Source: Pseudomonas orientalis (lineage in GTDB: Bacteria; Pseudomonadota; Gammaproteobacteria; Pseudomonadales; Pseudomonadaceae). Taken from it: a DNA stretch of 64,000 nt. Both the position numbers and the translations under genes were made by a program. Positions 9,556 to 17,257 of this stretch are shown here, in pieces. The notes beneath the pieces are model-generated. The model was not told where the DNA came from and searched no databases. It saw only the letters and a list, made by a program, of their open reading frames with translations. The DNA lies in the NCBI RefSeq assembly GCF_022807995.1, contig NZ_CP094351.1, forward strand, positions 1,519,001 to 1,583,000. The letters run 5' to 3'. Position 1 is the first letter of the stretch. Every line of letters begins with the position of its first letter.

Positions 9556-10347
9556 TCAGGCGGCGAACGCTGGTCGAGCAGCCACTGGCTCAGCTTCCGG
9601 CAAAGGCCCGAACAACGCCTTCTGCACCGCCTGCTGCGCCTGGTAGGCCAGCGCCGCGCGTTCCTGCCCGGCGCAGGCTATCGGCTTGAGCAGATGAATC
9701 TGCACATCGCCCTGGTCATTGCCAAACAGCCGCATCAAGTGCGACAGCAAATCGTCATCGCCAATGAACGGCGCCAGTGAGTCCACCTGGCCGTCGCGCA
9801 AATAACGGATCGCCACCGGTTGCAGCGACACATCCGCATCGATCGCACTGGCCAGCAAGCGTCCGTGAAAGGTGCGCAGGCTGCGCCCGTCGGTGGTGGT
9901 GCCTTCGGGGAACATCAGCAGCGGGTGCTGTTGTTCCAGATGACGGGTCATCTGCTTGCGGATCAGCTGGCTGTCACCCGCGCCGCGACGAATGAACAGG
10001 CTGCCGGCCTTGGCCGCCAACCAGCCGGCCACCGGCCAGGTGCGCACTTCGGCCTTGGACAAAAACGACATCGGTGCCACTGCGCCCAGCAACGGAATAT
10101 CCGTCCAGGACACATGATTGCTCACCCACAACATCGGCGTTTGCGGCACCTCGCCGTGCACCGTCACGCGAAAGGGCAGGGCATTGGTCAGCCGTGCCAT
10201 GAAGAATCGCGACCAACGCTGGCGCCGCACCATCGAGTTGGCCACCCCCAGGCGCTCGAACAGGCCAAACACACTGGCCATGCTCAAGCCCAGCGCCACC
10301 ACCACCAGCACCCGGGCGATGCGCCCGTACACGCGCAGGCGGTCCAT
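9556..10347 (-). CDS. olsA: Lyso-ornithine lipid O-acyltransferase (PlsC family)
   Basis: A 263-residue 1-acylglycerol-3-phosphate acyltransferase-like protein. It has an N-terminal membrane anchor (IARVLVVVALGLSMASVFGLF), the acyltransferase block NHVSWTDIPLL (family motif NHxxxxD) and FPEGTTTDG. Directly downstream of olsB, its ATG overlaps the olsB stop in TAATG, so translation is coupled. The olsB-olsA order is that of Pseudomonas ornithine-lipid synthesis: OlsB makes lyso-ornithine lipid and OlsA adds the second fatty acid. Ornithine lipids replace phospholipids when phosphate is short. A general PlsC role is the alternative. Confidence 0.85.
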   Translation of the reverse strand: MDRLRVYGRIARVLVVVALGLSMASVFGLFERLGVANSMVRRQRWSRFFMARLTNALPFRVTVHGEVPQTPMLWVSNHVSWTDIPLLGAVAPMSFLSKAEVRTWPVAGWLAAKAGSLFIRRGAGDSQLIRKQMTRHLEQQHPLLMFPEGTTTDGRSLRTFHGRLLASAIDADVSLQPVAIRYLRDGQVDSLAPFIGDDDLLSHLMRLFGNDQGDVQIHLLKPIACAGQERAALAYQAQQAVQKALFGPLPEAEPVAARPAFAA

Positions 10348-11102
10348 TACATCGCCGCCTTGAAGTGGCGCGCATAGCGCGGGCACAGCTGATCGCGCTT
10401 GAGCAGGATGAACACGTCGGCCACCTGGAAGTCTTCGTCCCAGCACGGTTCGCCGCAGATTTTCGCCCCCAGGCGCATATAGGCCTTGAGCAGCGGCGGC
10501 ATTTCGGCGATGACGTTGGAGGGCAGGTCCAGGGCCGGCAGCGGTTTTTTCGGTTCGGCGCGCAGGTGCTCGTTGCACAGGTAGCGTTCGCGCAAGCGCT
10601 GCATGATCGCGTGGGCCTGGATGCCGCCGTCGTGCATCGGGATGCTCGCGCAGCCCATCAGGTAGCTGTAGCCGCCCTGGTTGAGCACCTCGGCCAACTC
10701 ACCCCACAACACCGCGATGGTGCCGCCGTTGCGGTAGGCCGGGTCGACGCAGGTGCGGCCGATTTCCAGGATCGGGCCCTGCAAGTGCAGCAAGCCATGC
10801 AGGCTGAATTCTTCTTCGCTGTAGAACCGGCCCAGGGTGCTGGCGGCCTGGTGGTCGAGCAAACGGGTGGTGGCGACGAGTCGACCGCTGTTCAAATCCC
10901 GCACGCCGATGTGGCTGCAGTGAACATCATAGTCATCCATGTCCAGGCCCAGTTCCGCGCCTTTCAGCTTGGCGTTGAACTCGCCGCTGAACACGTTGAA
11001 CCGCAGGGCCTGAGCTTCCTGCAAGGCCTGTGCGCCGATCAGGCGTTCGGCTTGCAGGCGGCGTTCATTGCCTTTGTCGCTGATGCGGGCGATCTGAGTC
11101 AT
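10347..11102 (-). CDS. olsB: Ornithine-acyl-ACP N-acyltransferase
   Basis: A 251-residue GNAT-fold N-acyltransferase of the OlsB family that moves a 3-hydroxyacyl chain from ACP to the alpha-amino group of ornithine. Conserved blocks are [38 protein letters not shown] and the small [23 protein letters not shown]. It is the first gene of olsBA. The 178 bases upstream separate it from a divergent serine hydrolase gene; I looked for but could not settle a PhoB box there. Confidence 0.88.
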   Translation of the reverse strand: MTQIARISDKGNERRLQAERLIGAQALQEAQALRFNVFSGEFNAKLKGAELGLDMDDYDVHCSHIGVRDLNSGRLVATTRLLDHQAASTLGRFYSEEEFSLHGLLHLQGPILEIGRTCVDPAYRNGGTIAVLWGELAEVLNQGGYSYLMGCASIPMHDGGIQAHAIMQRLRERYLCNEHLRAEPKKPLPALDLPSNVIAEMPPLLKAYMRLGAKICGEPCWDEDFQVADVFILLKRDQLCPRYARHFKAAM

Positions 11103-11286
11103 AGCGAGTCTCCGAGTGCCGGCCAGGTTGCGGCCGGTCGACTTTGTTGTCCAAAGTCAGGCTATGTAGCCTCGGTGTCATCTCCATGAAGTTACGGTGA
11201 CGGTTGGGTGACAAGCCTCATGTCGCAAATCTGTCATGGGCCTGCGCTAGGCTCGCGGGCTTGAATGCCCCCTTGAGTGTGTGCCC

Positions 11287-12360
11287 ATGGTCCGAGGCCT
11301 GTTGTGTGTTGTTGTGCTGTTAGTCAGCGTTACCGCTCGCGCTGAAACCTGGCCCGAAAAAGAATGGACCACCGGCAAGCCACTCCAGGGCCCCGCTGTC
11401 GATGCCCTGAACGCCTATGCTTTCCCAGCCCGTGACGACGCCACCCGCCAAGGCATCCGTACCGACGCGCTGCTGGTGATTCGCGATGGCGAAATCATCT
11501 ATGAACACTACGCTGCGCCGACGACCGCCAGCACGCCGCACCTGACTTGGTCGGTGAGCAAAAGCCTGATGGCCACGGTGCTCGGTGTGGCCTACGGTGA
11601 AGGCCGTTTCAAACTCACCGACGCCGTCGGGCGCTTCTATCCGCCGATGAAACAGCACCCCAAGGTGAGCATGGCCGACTTGCTGCACTGGGCCTCGGGT
11701 CTGGATTGGCAGGAGGACTATGAATACGCGCCGTTGAAGTCTTCTGTCGTGGCGATGCTCTACACCCGTGGGCGTGGCGATATGGCGCAATTTGCCGCTG
11801 ATACCGAAGCCGCCGCCGAACCCGGCCAGGCGTTCCGTTATTCCAGCGGCGACAGCAACATTTTGTCCGCTGCGCTCAAAGGCATGCTCGGCCACAAGGC
11901 CTATATGAGCTACCCGTGGGATGCGCTGTTCAAGCCGTTGGGCATTCGCAACGCGACATGGGAAACCGATGCCGACGAAACCTTCGTCGCTTCCTCCTAC
12001 ACCTACCTCACCGCGCGCGATCTGGCGCGGGTCGGCTTGCTGATGGCGCGGGATGGGCGCTGGGGTGAACAACAGTTGTTGCCCAAAGAGTGGGTGGCCT
12101 TCAATCGGCAGCCATTCGACAACTACAAAGCGGGCCAGGATGAAGCTGTGCCTGGCGGCCAATGGTGGCTCAACAAGGGCGTGCCACAACCCTGGCCCGA
12201 CGCACCCGCCGACACCTTCGCCGCACTGGGGCACTGGGGCCAGGCACTGTTTGTGCTGCCCGACGAACACCTGGTGATCGTGCGCTACGGCGATGACCGC
12301 GACGGCAGCTATCGGCATAACGAACTGCTCAAGCGCGTGCTGGCGGCGGTGCGGTCATGA
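11287..12360 (+). CDS. Secreted serine hydrolase, class C beta-lactamase fold
   Basis: A 357-residue protein with a Sec leader ending in TARA|ETWPEK. The beta-lactamase/D-alanyl-carboxypeptidase fold is shown by SVSK (SxxK, catalytic serine and lysine, about residue 90), YSSGDSN in place of the usual YxN, and a late GHWGQ in place of HxG/KTG. It probably acts on periplasmic esters or peptidoglycan-like amides; true beta-lactamase activity is not implied. I use the ATG at 11287 (a GTG two codons upstream is possible). Its stop overlaps the next gene in ATGA. Confidence 0.82.
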   Translation: MVRGLLCVVVLLVSVTARAETWPEKEWTTGKPLQGPAVDALNAYAFPARDDATRQGIRTDALLVIRDGEIIYEHYAAPTTASTPHLTWSVSKSLMATVLGVAYGEGRFKLTDAVGRFYPPMKQHPKVSMADLLHWASGLDWQEDYEYAPLKSSVVAMLYTRGRGDMAQFAADTEAAAEPGQAFRYSSGDSNILSAALKGMLGHKAYMSYPWDALFKPLGIRNATWETDADETFVASSYTYLTARDLARVGLLMARDGRWGEQQLLPKEWVAFNRQPFDNYKAGQDEAVPGGQWWLNKGVPQPWPDAPADTFAALGHWGQALFVLPDEHLVIVRYGDDRDGSYRHNELLKRVLAAVRS

Positions 12361-12671
12361 TTCGCCGTCGCCCGTTTACCAGCTTGTTTGTGCTGCTGTT
12401 GCTCGCCTTGTTGGGGTGGATCTGGCACGAGCGCGTCAACCTGCAAGCCTTCCCTGACATCATCGCGGCGTACACGGCCAAGGAGTATTGCTCGTGCCGG
12501 TATGTGCAGAACAATCCGGCGCAGTATTGCCTGGGGTATGTGAAACAGTACGTGCCGACCAGTGCGTTCACCGACACGCCGGAACGCAGTGAAGTGACGG
12601 CGAGTGGGTTGGGGCGTACGCACACGGCGAGGTGGATGGGGGAGAGGCAGGGGTGTCGCCTGATTCCTTGA
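12357..12671 (+). CDS. Conserved small membrane-anchored protein, function unknown
   Basis: A 104-residue protein with one N-terminal membrane segment (PFTSLFVLLLLALLGWIW) and a soluble tail with five cysteines, including the close pair CSCRY and later CLGY and GCRL. The start codon overlaps the stop of the serine hydrolase (ATGA), so the two are co-translated and the pair probably works together in the periplasm. I recognise the pairing as common in pseudomonads but know of no function. The cysteines suggest disulfide bonds. Confidence 0.7.
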   Translation: MIRRRPFTSLFVLLLLALLGWIWHERVNLQAFPDIIAAYTAKEYCSCRYVQNNPAQYCLGYVKQYVPTSAFTDTPERSEVTASGLGRTHTARWMGERQGCRLIP

Positions 12672-12685
12672 CACCCCACGTTACC

Positions 12686-12714
12686 CCTGCGGGAGCGGGC
12701 TTGCTCGCGAAGGC
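12686..12714. repeat. Half REP unit, variant of family B
   Basis: CTGCGGGAGCGGGCTTGCTCGCG is related to the family B unit (TAGGAGCGAGCTTGCTCGCG) seen at 17146, 23298 and 58175, but only one arm is present, followed by unrelated sequence. Another hairpin, CGGGCCTC-GGGT-GAGGCCCG, sits at 12771-12790 just past the end of the next minus-strand gene; it lacks a T run, so terminator function is uncertain. Confidence 0.6.
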
Positions 12715-12796
12715 CGTGGGCCAGTCAACTTACGTATTGGCTGGCATTGCGCCTGATTCTTTGCTGATGTCGGGCCTCGGGTGAGGCCCGGTTGAA

Positions 12797-13189
12797 CTAC
12801 CTGAACTCCAAAGCAATGGCTACAGCTGCCATCCAAATCAGGGCTGTAAAGATCATCGTCGTAACGATGGTGAGATACCGTTTCAGATAGGGTGGAAAGT
12901 TTTTAAAGTCGACGGGGTCCAAGTCGCCTAAGCGAATGTGGGATTTTGGCAACAAGATCATTCCAGCGATTTTTGACATTTCCAAAAGAGACCAAATCAA
13001 ACCTCGTTTCCCGAGGCTGTCTCCCCAAAGGTAGATATAACGGCTGTTTTTCAAAGCCTCCTTTATGGTGTCCAAGTGACGGTGGGTGAGGTACAGGCTG
13101 AATGCGAGGCCAGTAAATCCAAGCAAGAGCGGGCCGCCAGCCACAATCCAGAACGCCAGCCAGGATTTCCAAAACTCTTCTGTCGTCAT
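12797..13189 (-). CDS. Small membrane protein, probable immunity partner of the PAAR effector
   Basis: A 130-residue protein with hydrophobic segments near residues 10-30 (WLAFWIVAGGPLLLGFTGLAFSLYL), a weaker one in the middle (LLEMSKIAGMILL) and a C-terminal one (YLTIVTTMIFTALIWMAAVAIAL). I know no named family for it. Its start overlaps the stop of the PAAR effector gene by 4 bases (ATGA), the usual arrangement of a type VI effector and its immunity gene. A membrane-located immunity protein fits a pore-forming or membrane-acting toxin. The function is inferred from position. Confidence 0.6.
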   Translation of the reverse strand: MTTEEFWKSWLAFWIVAGGPLLLGFTGLAFSLYLTHRHLDTIKEALKNSRYIYLWGDSLGKRGLIWSLLEMSKIAGMILLPKSHIRLGDLDPVDFKNFPPYLKRYLTIVTTMIFTALIWMAAVAIALEFR

Positions 13190-14580
13190 GGCAAACTTTT
13201 CTCATAGAGAATCTCTCCGCCCATTTCGCCACCTTTACCACCGATAGTCGTACCCACCCAAGCGCCCGTCCCAACCAAAGCCGCCACACAGATAACGCCC
13301 CCTATACCTGTCGTAACACCCAGCCCTAGGCAAACCGTACTACCAGCAACACCACCTGCCCATCCGCCAAATGCACCGCCGCCAACCGAGCCGGCGAACT
13401 TTCCACTCTCTGTGAACTTGATTTTTTCGCAAGCCGCCCCGGAATCGTTATTGCAAACCTGCTGTATCGCCAACGAGGAAGATACACCGCCAAGGCCAAT
13501 CCCGATGTAACCGCCCCCCTTCATGTATCGGGTAGCGCGGCTGGTCGCTTCCACATGCGCCGAGTAACCCGGAATCTGCCCAGGCCCACCCGCTTTGTCC
13601 CAGTGATGCACCAAACTGCGACTGGATATACCCAAGGCCGTTTTCAACTTGGGATGATCGCCCAGGGTGGTTTGGCCACGTAAGCGCGTTGAGTTCAGCA
13701 GATGGGCATCCAATTGGTTCATTAGACGTTGGCGGTCCGTGAAGAACTGCGGCGATTGAAGATGACCGTGCTGGCGATAATTTTGTTGATGCAGACGCTC
13801 GATGGCTTGAAGGGTGTCGCGCAGACTGGTCAGGTGTTTTTCCATCACCACCGCACTGACGCCAAGCCAGGTTGAGGTGTGGCCGATGAAACCGGCGATT
13901 TCGGCACCGTGGCGATACAGAAAATCCGCCTCGTCCGGCGTCAGCGAATCCAGCGATGCGCTGACTTGTTGTGCCGCCTGCATCAGTTGCGCTTCCTGAT
14001 AGGTGCAGGAGGTGTTGTTCGGATCGCTGAGCACGATCATCGATCCGGCTTTGACATGGCTTGTATTGGGATTCAATGATTGAAACCTGCGCATCACAGC
14101 CGGATCACGAATTGGAAACAGCGTGGCTTCCAACGCTTCGCGAGTCACGCTTTTGGGTACGATGTAAAAACCTGGCTCCTGGCTCGAGAGGCTGTTAAAT
14201 ACGGGCGGCGCCGACTGGTTTGCCGGGGCGTAAGCGTTTTGAAAAGCCGTTGGCCGGACCGGCTCGGCGGCTTGCCTGTTGGCCCTCACAACCGAGCCAC
14301 CTGTGTTGTGGTACTTGGCTGAAAACACCGACGGCACCAGCTCGGCTTTACAGGGACAGTCGCTGTAACTATCCAACGTACCGGCCATCAGCCGACCATG
14401 GCTGTTTATGTGGGAAACGCCACCGACGATCTTATAAGTCTGTCCGTCCTTGCCACAGGTGACTCGGTCACCTTCGCACGCATGGAGAAGGCCATTTATG
14501 TTGACTCTTCCATCCCCGTCCAGCACTTGCCCGCCGCAGGTGGTCTTGTCACCCAGGCCAATGAAATAACCTACGCTCAT
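13186..14580 (-). CDS. PAAR-domain protein, probable type VI secretion effector with glycine-zipper C-terminus
   Basis: A 464-residue protein. Residues 1-90 form a PAAR domain (MSVGYFIGLGDKTTCGGQVL, INGLLHACEGDRVTCG, HINSHGRLMAGTLDS), the spike tip that mounts on VgrG. Residues 140-330 are helical and carry no domain I can name. The last 120 residues are strikingly rich in glycine and small hydrophobics (GGYIGIGLGGVSSSLA, then GGGAFGGWAGGVAG, ending in GAWVGTTIGGKGGEMGGE), a pattern seen in membrane-inserting toxins. No VgrG, chaperone or T6SS gene is nearby, so it is an orphan cargo. AAGGGA lies 6 bases before the start. The 229-base spacer upstream shows no other feature. Confidence 0.75.
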   Translation of the reverse strand: MSVGYFIGLGDKTTCGGQVLDGDGRVNINGLLHACEGDRVTCGKDGQTYKIVGGVSHINSHGRLMAGTLDSYSDCPCKAELVPSVFSAKYHNTGGSVVRANRQAAEPVRPTAFQNAYAPANQSAPPVFNSLSSQEPGFYIVPKSVTREALEATLFPIRDPAVMRRFQSLNPNTSHVKAGSMIVLSDPNNTSCTYQEAQLMQAAQQVSASLDSLTPDEADFLYRHGAEIAGFIGHTSTWLGVSAVVMEKHLTSLRDTLQAIERLHQQNYRQHGHLQSPQFFTDRQRLMNQLDAHLLNSTRLRGQTTLGDHPKLKTALGISSRSLVHHWDKAGGPGQIPGYSAHVEATSRATRYMKGGGYIGIGLGGVSSSLAIQQVCNNDSGAACEKIKFTESGKFAGSVGGGAFGGWAGGVAGSTVCLGLGVTTGIGGVICVAALVGTGAWVGTTIGGKGGEMGGEILYEKSLP

Positions 14581-14809
14581 TGTTTTTCCCTTTGTCCATG
14601 AAGTTTTGACCCGTACTTTCCTTCTCGTCTCGATAAGAAAACTGACGCATGACGCATTTCAATCGAGGTAAACGAGCAGGAGAAAGTCAGTGGCAAGCCA
14701 AACTTTGGAGAGGGATTTACTTAGGGTAAAGTCAGACGGTTCCGAGGTTTTCGTCGTAAAAATCTGATGCATCAGCGGCGCCCGATGCAGTGCACCGGGC
14801 GTGTACTAC

Positions 14810-15103
14810 CTACTGCGGAGTTTGACTACCGGGCTGCATCGCGAGCAGCAGGTCATCAATGATGGCTTTGCCCATTTCGCCCAGGTAATGCGAGGCGAAT
14901 GCAAACCTCTCGGCCCTTGGGTCCATGGCGGCTTCAAGGGAGAGCATTTTGGCGTAGTAGAGCACGTGGGAGGCGTGTTCGAGGGCTTCCACGAGCGGAA
15001 CCCCGGCGTTGACGCGGAACAGTTTGATGTGGCTTTTGTTTTCTCCGCAGTCTGCGAAGGTGGCGGCGCCGATGGTTTCGGCTGAGGGTATTTCGTACGG
15101 CAT
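14810..15103 (-). CDS. DUF3077-like small protein
   Basis: A 97-residue soluble protein (MPYEIPSAETIGAATFADCG, then VNAGVPLVEALEHASHVLYY and HYLGEMGKAIIDDLL). The pattern of a short N-terminal stretch followed by two amphipathic helices matches the DUF3077 family, abundant in Pseudomonas and of unknown role. AGGAG is 7 bases before this start; an in-frame upstream start at 15214 has none. No operon partner. Confidence 0.7.
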   Translation of the reverse strand: MPYEIPSAETIGAATFADCGENKSHIKLFRVNAGVPLVEALEHASHVLYYAKMLSLEAAMDPRAERFAFASHYLGEMGKAIIDDLLLAMQPGSQTPQ

Positions 15104-15230
15104 AAGCTTGCTCCTTTGGTACAACCAAAAAGAGCTTCTTTCTCGGGATTCCACGCCCGGTCGCTGATGAGCAGCGACGGTGGGGAGATTAACGCTATGC
15201 ACGCGGCCTCGCAACCGGTGGCAGATGGCT

Positions 15231-15326
15231 GTTGTGGCGAGGGGGATGCTCGGGTAACGGTGGGTCAGCTACGAATGTTTGGCTGACACTCCGTCATCGG
15301 GGGCAAGCCCCCTCCCACATTGGATT
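15231..15326. repeat. Degenerate REPIN, family A
   Basis: The right arm (ATCGGGGGCAAGCCCCCTCC, ending CACATTGG) is intact, but the left arm has drifted to GTGGCGAGGGGGATGCTCG. The inner spacer keeps the GGTCAGCTACGAATGT-type words of the other copies. It lies in the 282-base spacer between the DUF3077 gene and yceI and is the only feature I see there. Confidence 0.7.
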
Positions 15327-15385
15327 TGCGCCGTTTATGAGATTGCGCTTAAGGTTCGCCCAGGTTTTTTGCCCCATGAGTCTTT

Positions 15386-15967
15386 ATGTTCAATGTCAAA
15401 CCGCTGGCCTTCGCGTTGCTGACCTGTGCCACCGTGCCTGCCCACGCCGACTGGTACCTGGATAACGAATCCTCACGCCTGTCCTTTGTTACCACCAAAA
15501 ACACCGAGATTGCAGAAGTGCACCGCTTCCTGGTGCTGCACGGCAAGGTCGACGGCCAGGGTGCGGCCCAGGTGCAGGTGGAGCTGGAGTCGATCAACAG
15601 TGGTATCCCGCTGCGTGACGAGCGTATGCGTAAGCAGCTGTTCGAGATCAAGCAGTTTCCCGAAGCGTTGATCAGCACCCAGATCAACCTGCAGCCGATC
15701 AATGACTTGGCGTCCGGCGCGCAATTGGAGTTGCGCCTGCCGCTGAGCATCACGTTGCATGGCAAGACCCACACCTACAACGCCGAGCTGCTGGCCACGC
15801 GTCTGGATGACCGGCGCTTTCAGGTCGTGACCCTGGAGCCGGTGGTGGTGCGCGCCGAAGATTTCGAGCTGCAGCCCGGTGTGGCCGCGTTGCGCAAGGC
15901 GGCGGGGTTGAAGTCGATCAGTTTGTCGGTGCCGGTGGGTGCGGTGCTGATCTTCACGGCGCGCTGA
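15386..15967 (+). CDS. YceI-family periplasmic lipid-binding protein
   Basis: A 193-residue secreted protein with signal peptide MFNVKPLAFALLTCATVPAHA|DW. The YceI fold is a lipocalin-like barrel that binds long isoprenoids; conserved stretches here are LDNESSRLSFVTTKN, SINSGIPLRDERMRKQLFEI and LPLSITLHGKTHTYN. The D-E-R-M-R block is the family signature. It lies one base upstream of a cardiolipin synthase gene, suggesting a joint role in envelope lipid metabolism, though YceI neighbours vary. Confidence 0.85.
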   Translation: MFNVKPLAFALLTCATVPAHADWYLDNESSRLSFVTTKNTEIAEVHRFLVLHGKVDGQGAAQVQVELESINSGIPLRDERMRKQLFEIKQFPEALISTQINLQPINDLASGAQLELRLPLSITLHGKTHTYNAELLATRLDDRRFQVVTLEPVVVRAEDFELQPGVAALRKAAGLKSISLSVPVGAVLIFTAR

Positions 15968-15968
15968 C

Positions 15969-17126
15969 ATGGGCGGCGCGGTGTTTCCCTGGCGCAGCGC
16001 CAACCGTTTCGAGCTGTTGATCGACGGACCGAATTTTTTCCCGCAGATGCTCGTGGGCATCGCCCGCGCCGAGCGGCAAGTGGATCTGGAACTGTACCTG
16101 GTGGAAGCCGGGGCCTGTGCCGAAGCGATGGTGCAGGCGCTGGTGCTCGCGGCTGAGCGCGGGGTGCAGGTGCGCTGCCTGTTCGATGATTACGGCAGCC
16201 TGGCATTCACCCTTGGGCTGCGCAAGCGTTTGACGGATGCGGGCGTGGAGCTGCGCTTCTACAATCGCCTGAGCTGGCGGCGCTGGATGCGCAACCTGTA
16301 CCGCGACCACCGCAAGCTGCTGCTGATCGACCAGGATATCGCGGTGATCGGCGGGACCGGCGTTACCGATGAATTCTGGACGCCTGGACACGACACGGCT
16401 GACTGGCATGAAGTGATGGTGCAGATCAGCGGCCCGCTGGTGCTGGACTGGCAGGCCTTGTTCGACCGCCAGTGGCACGCCAATGCGGCGCGCCGTGAAT
16501 GGAAACCGGCGACCCATTTCGGTTTGCCGCGCTTGCCCAAGGTGCCTGCCACCGGGCCGGGGCTTGGTCGTGTGGCGTATGCCGATGCCCGTCAGCATCG
16601 CGATATCCTGCAGTCGTTGATTCGCGCCTTGAACAGCAGCAAAGGGCGTATCTGGCTGGCGACGCCGTACTTTCTTCCGACCTGGAGCGTGCGCCGCGCC
16701 TTGCGCCGTGCGGCCGGACGCGGTGTGGATGTGCGTTTGCTGCTCACCGGCCCGCGTACCGATCACCCGTCGGTGCGCTATGCCGGGCACCGTTATTACC
16801 CGCGTCTGCTGCGTTCAGGCGTGCAGATCTTTGAATACCAGCCGTGCTTTTTGCACCTGAAGATGGTGCTGGTGGATGACTGGGTCAGTATTGGTTCGTG
16901 CAATTTCGACCACTGGAATCTGCGCTTCAATCTGGAAGCCAACCTGGAAGCGCTGGACCCTGAGTTGACGCAGGCGGTGGCGGGCAGTTTCGAGCGCGAT
17001 TTTGCGCAAAGCCAGGCGGTCAGCCTGGAGGCGTGGAAGGCGCGGCCGTTGTGGCGGCGGGTGAAGCAGCGGGTGTGGGGGTGGATTGATCGGTTGGTGG
17101 TGAACCTTCTCGACCGGCGCGGCTAG
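15969..17126 (+). CDS. clsB: Cardiolipin synthase B-type phospholipase D protein
   Basis: A 385-residue member of the phospholipase D superfamily. Both HKD motifs are intact: H114-K116-D121 in YRDHRKLLLID and H296-K298-D303 in HLKMVLVDD, followed by GSCNFDHWN. There is no N-terminal membrane pair, which fits ClsB rather than ClsA. It condenses phosphatidylglycerol (and possibly phosphatidylethanolamine) to cardiolipin at the inner membrane. The basic C-terminus (RVKQRVWGWIDRLV) is a probable membrane anchor. Translation probably couples to yceI, one base upstream. A REPIN follows. Confidence 0.85.
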   Translation: MGGAVFPWRSANRFELLIDGPNFFPQMLVGIARAERQVDLELYLVEAGACAEAMVQALVLAAERGVQVRCLFDDYGSLAFTLGLRKRLTDAGVELRFYNRLSWRRWMRNLYRDHRKLLLIDQDIAVIGGTGVTDEFWTPGHDTADWHEVMVQISGPLVLDWQALFDRQWHANAARREWKPATHFGLPRLPKVPATGPGLGRVAYADARQHRDILQSLIRALNSSKGRIWLATPYFLPTWSVRRALRRAAGRGVDVRLLLTGPRTDHPSVRYAGHRYYPRLLRSGVQIFEYQPCFLHLKMVLVDDWVSIGSCNFDHWNLRFNLEANLEALDPELTQAVAGSFERDFAQSQAVSLEAWKARPLWRRVKQRVWGWIDRLVVNLLDRRG

Positions 17127-17145
17127 TCGAATCACCTCAATCAAA

Positions 17146-17244
17146 TGTAGGAGCGAGCTTGCTCGCGAAAAACGTCAACGATAACGCGGGCTTTCTGAAT
17201 GAACGCGGCGTTTGTGAGTTTTTCGCGAGCAAGCTCGCTCCTAC
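17146..17244. repeat. REPIN, family B
   Basis: TGTAGGAGCGAGCTTGCTCG at the left and its reverse complement at the right flank a conserved inner part (AAAAACGTCAACGATAACG and TGAATGAACGCGGCG). Copies at 23298 and 58175 share most of the inner part, so the whole doublet moves as one unit. Here it separates the convergent genes clsB and bglX. Confidence 0.9.
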
Positions 17245-17257
17245 ATACAGCTTTAGA

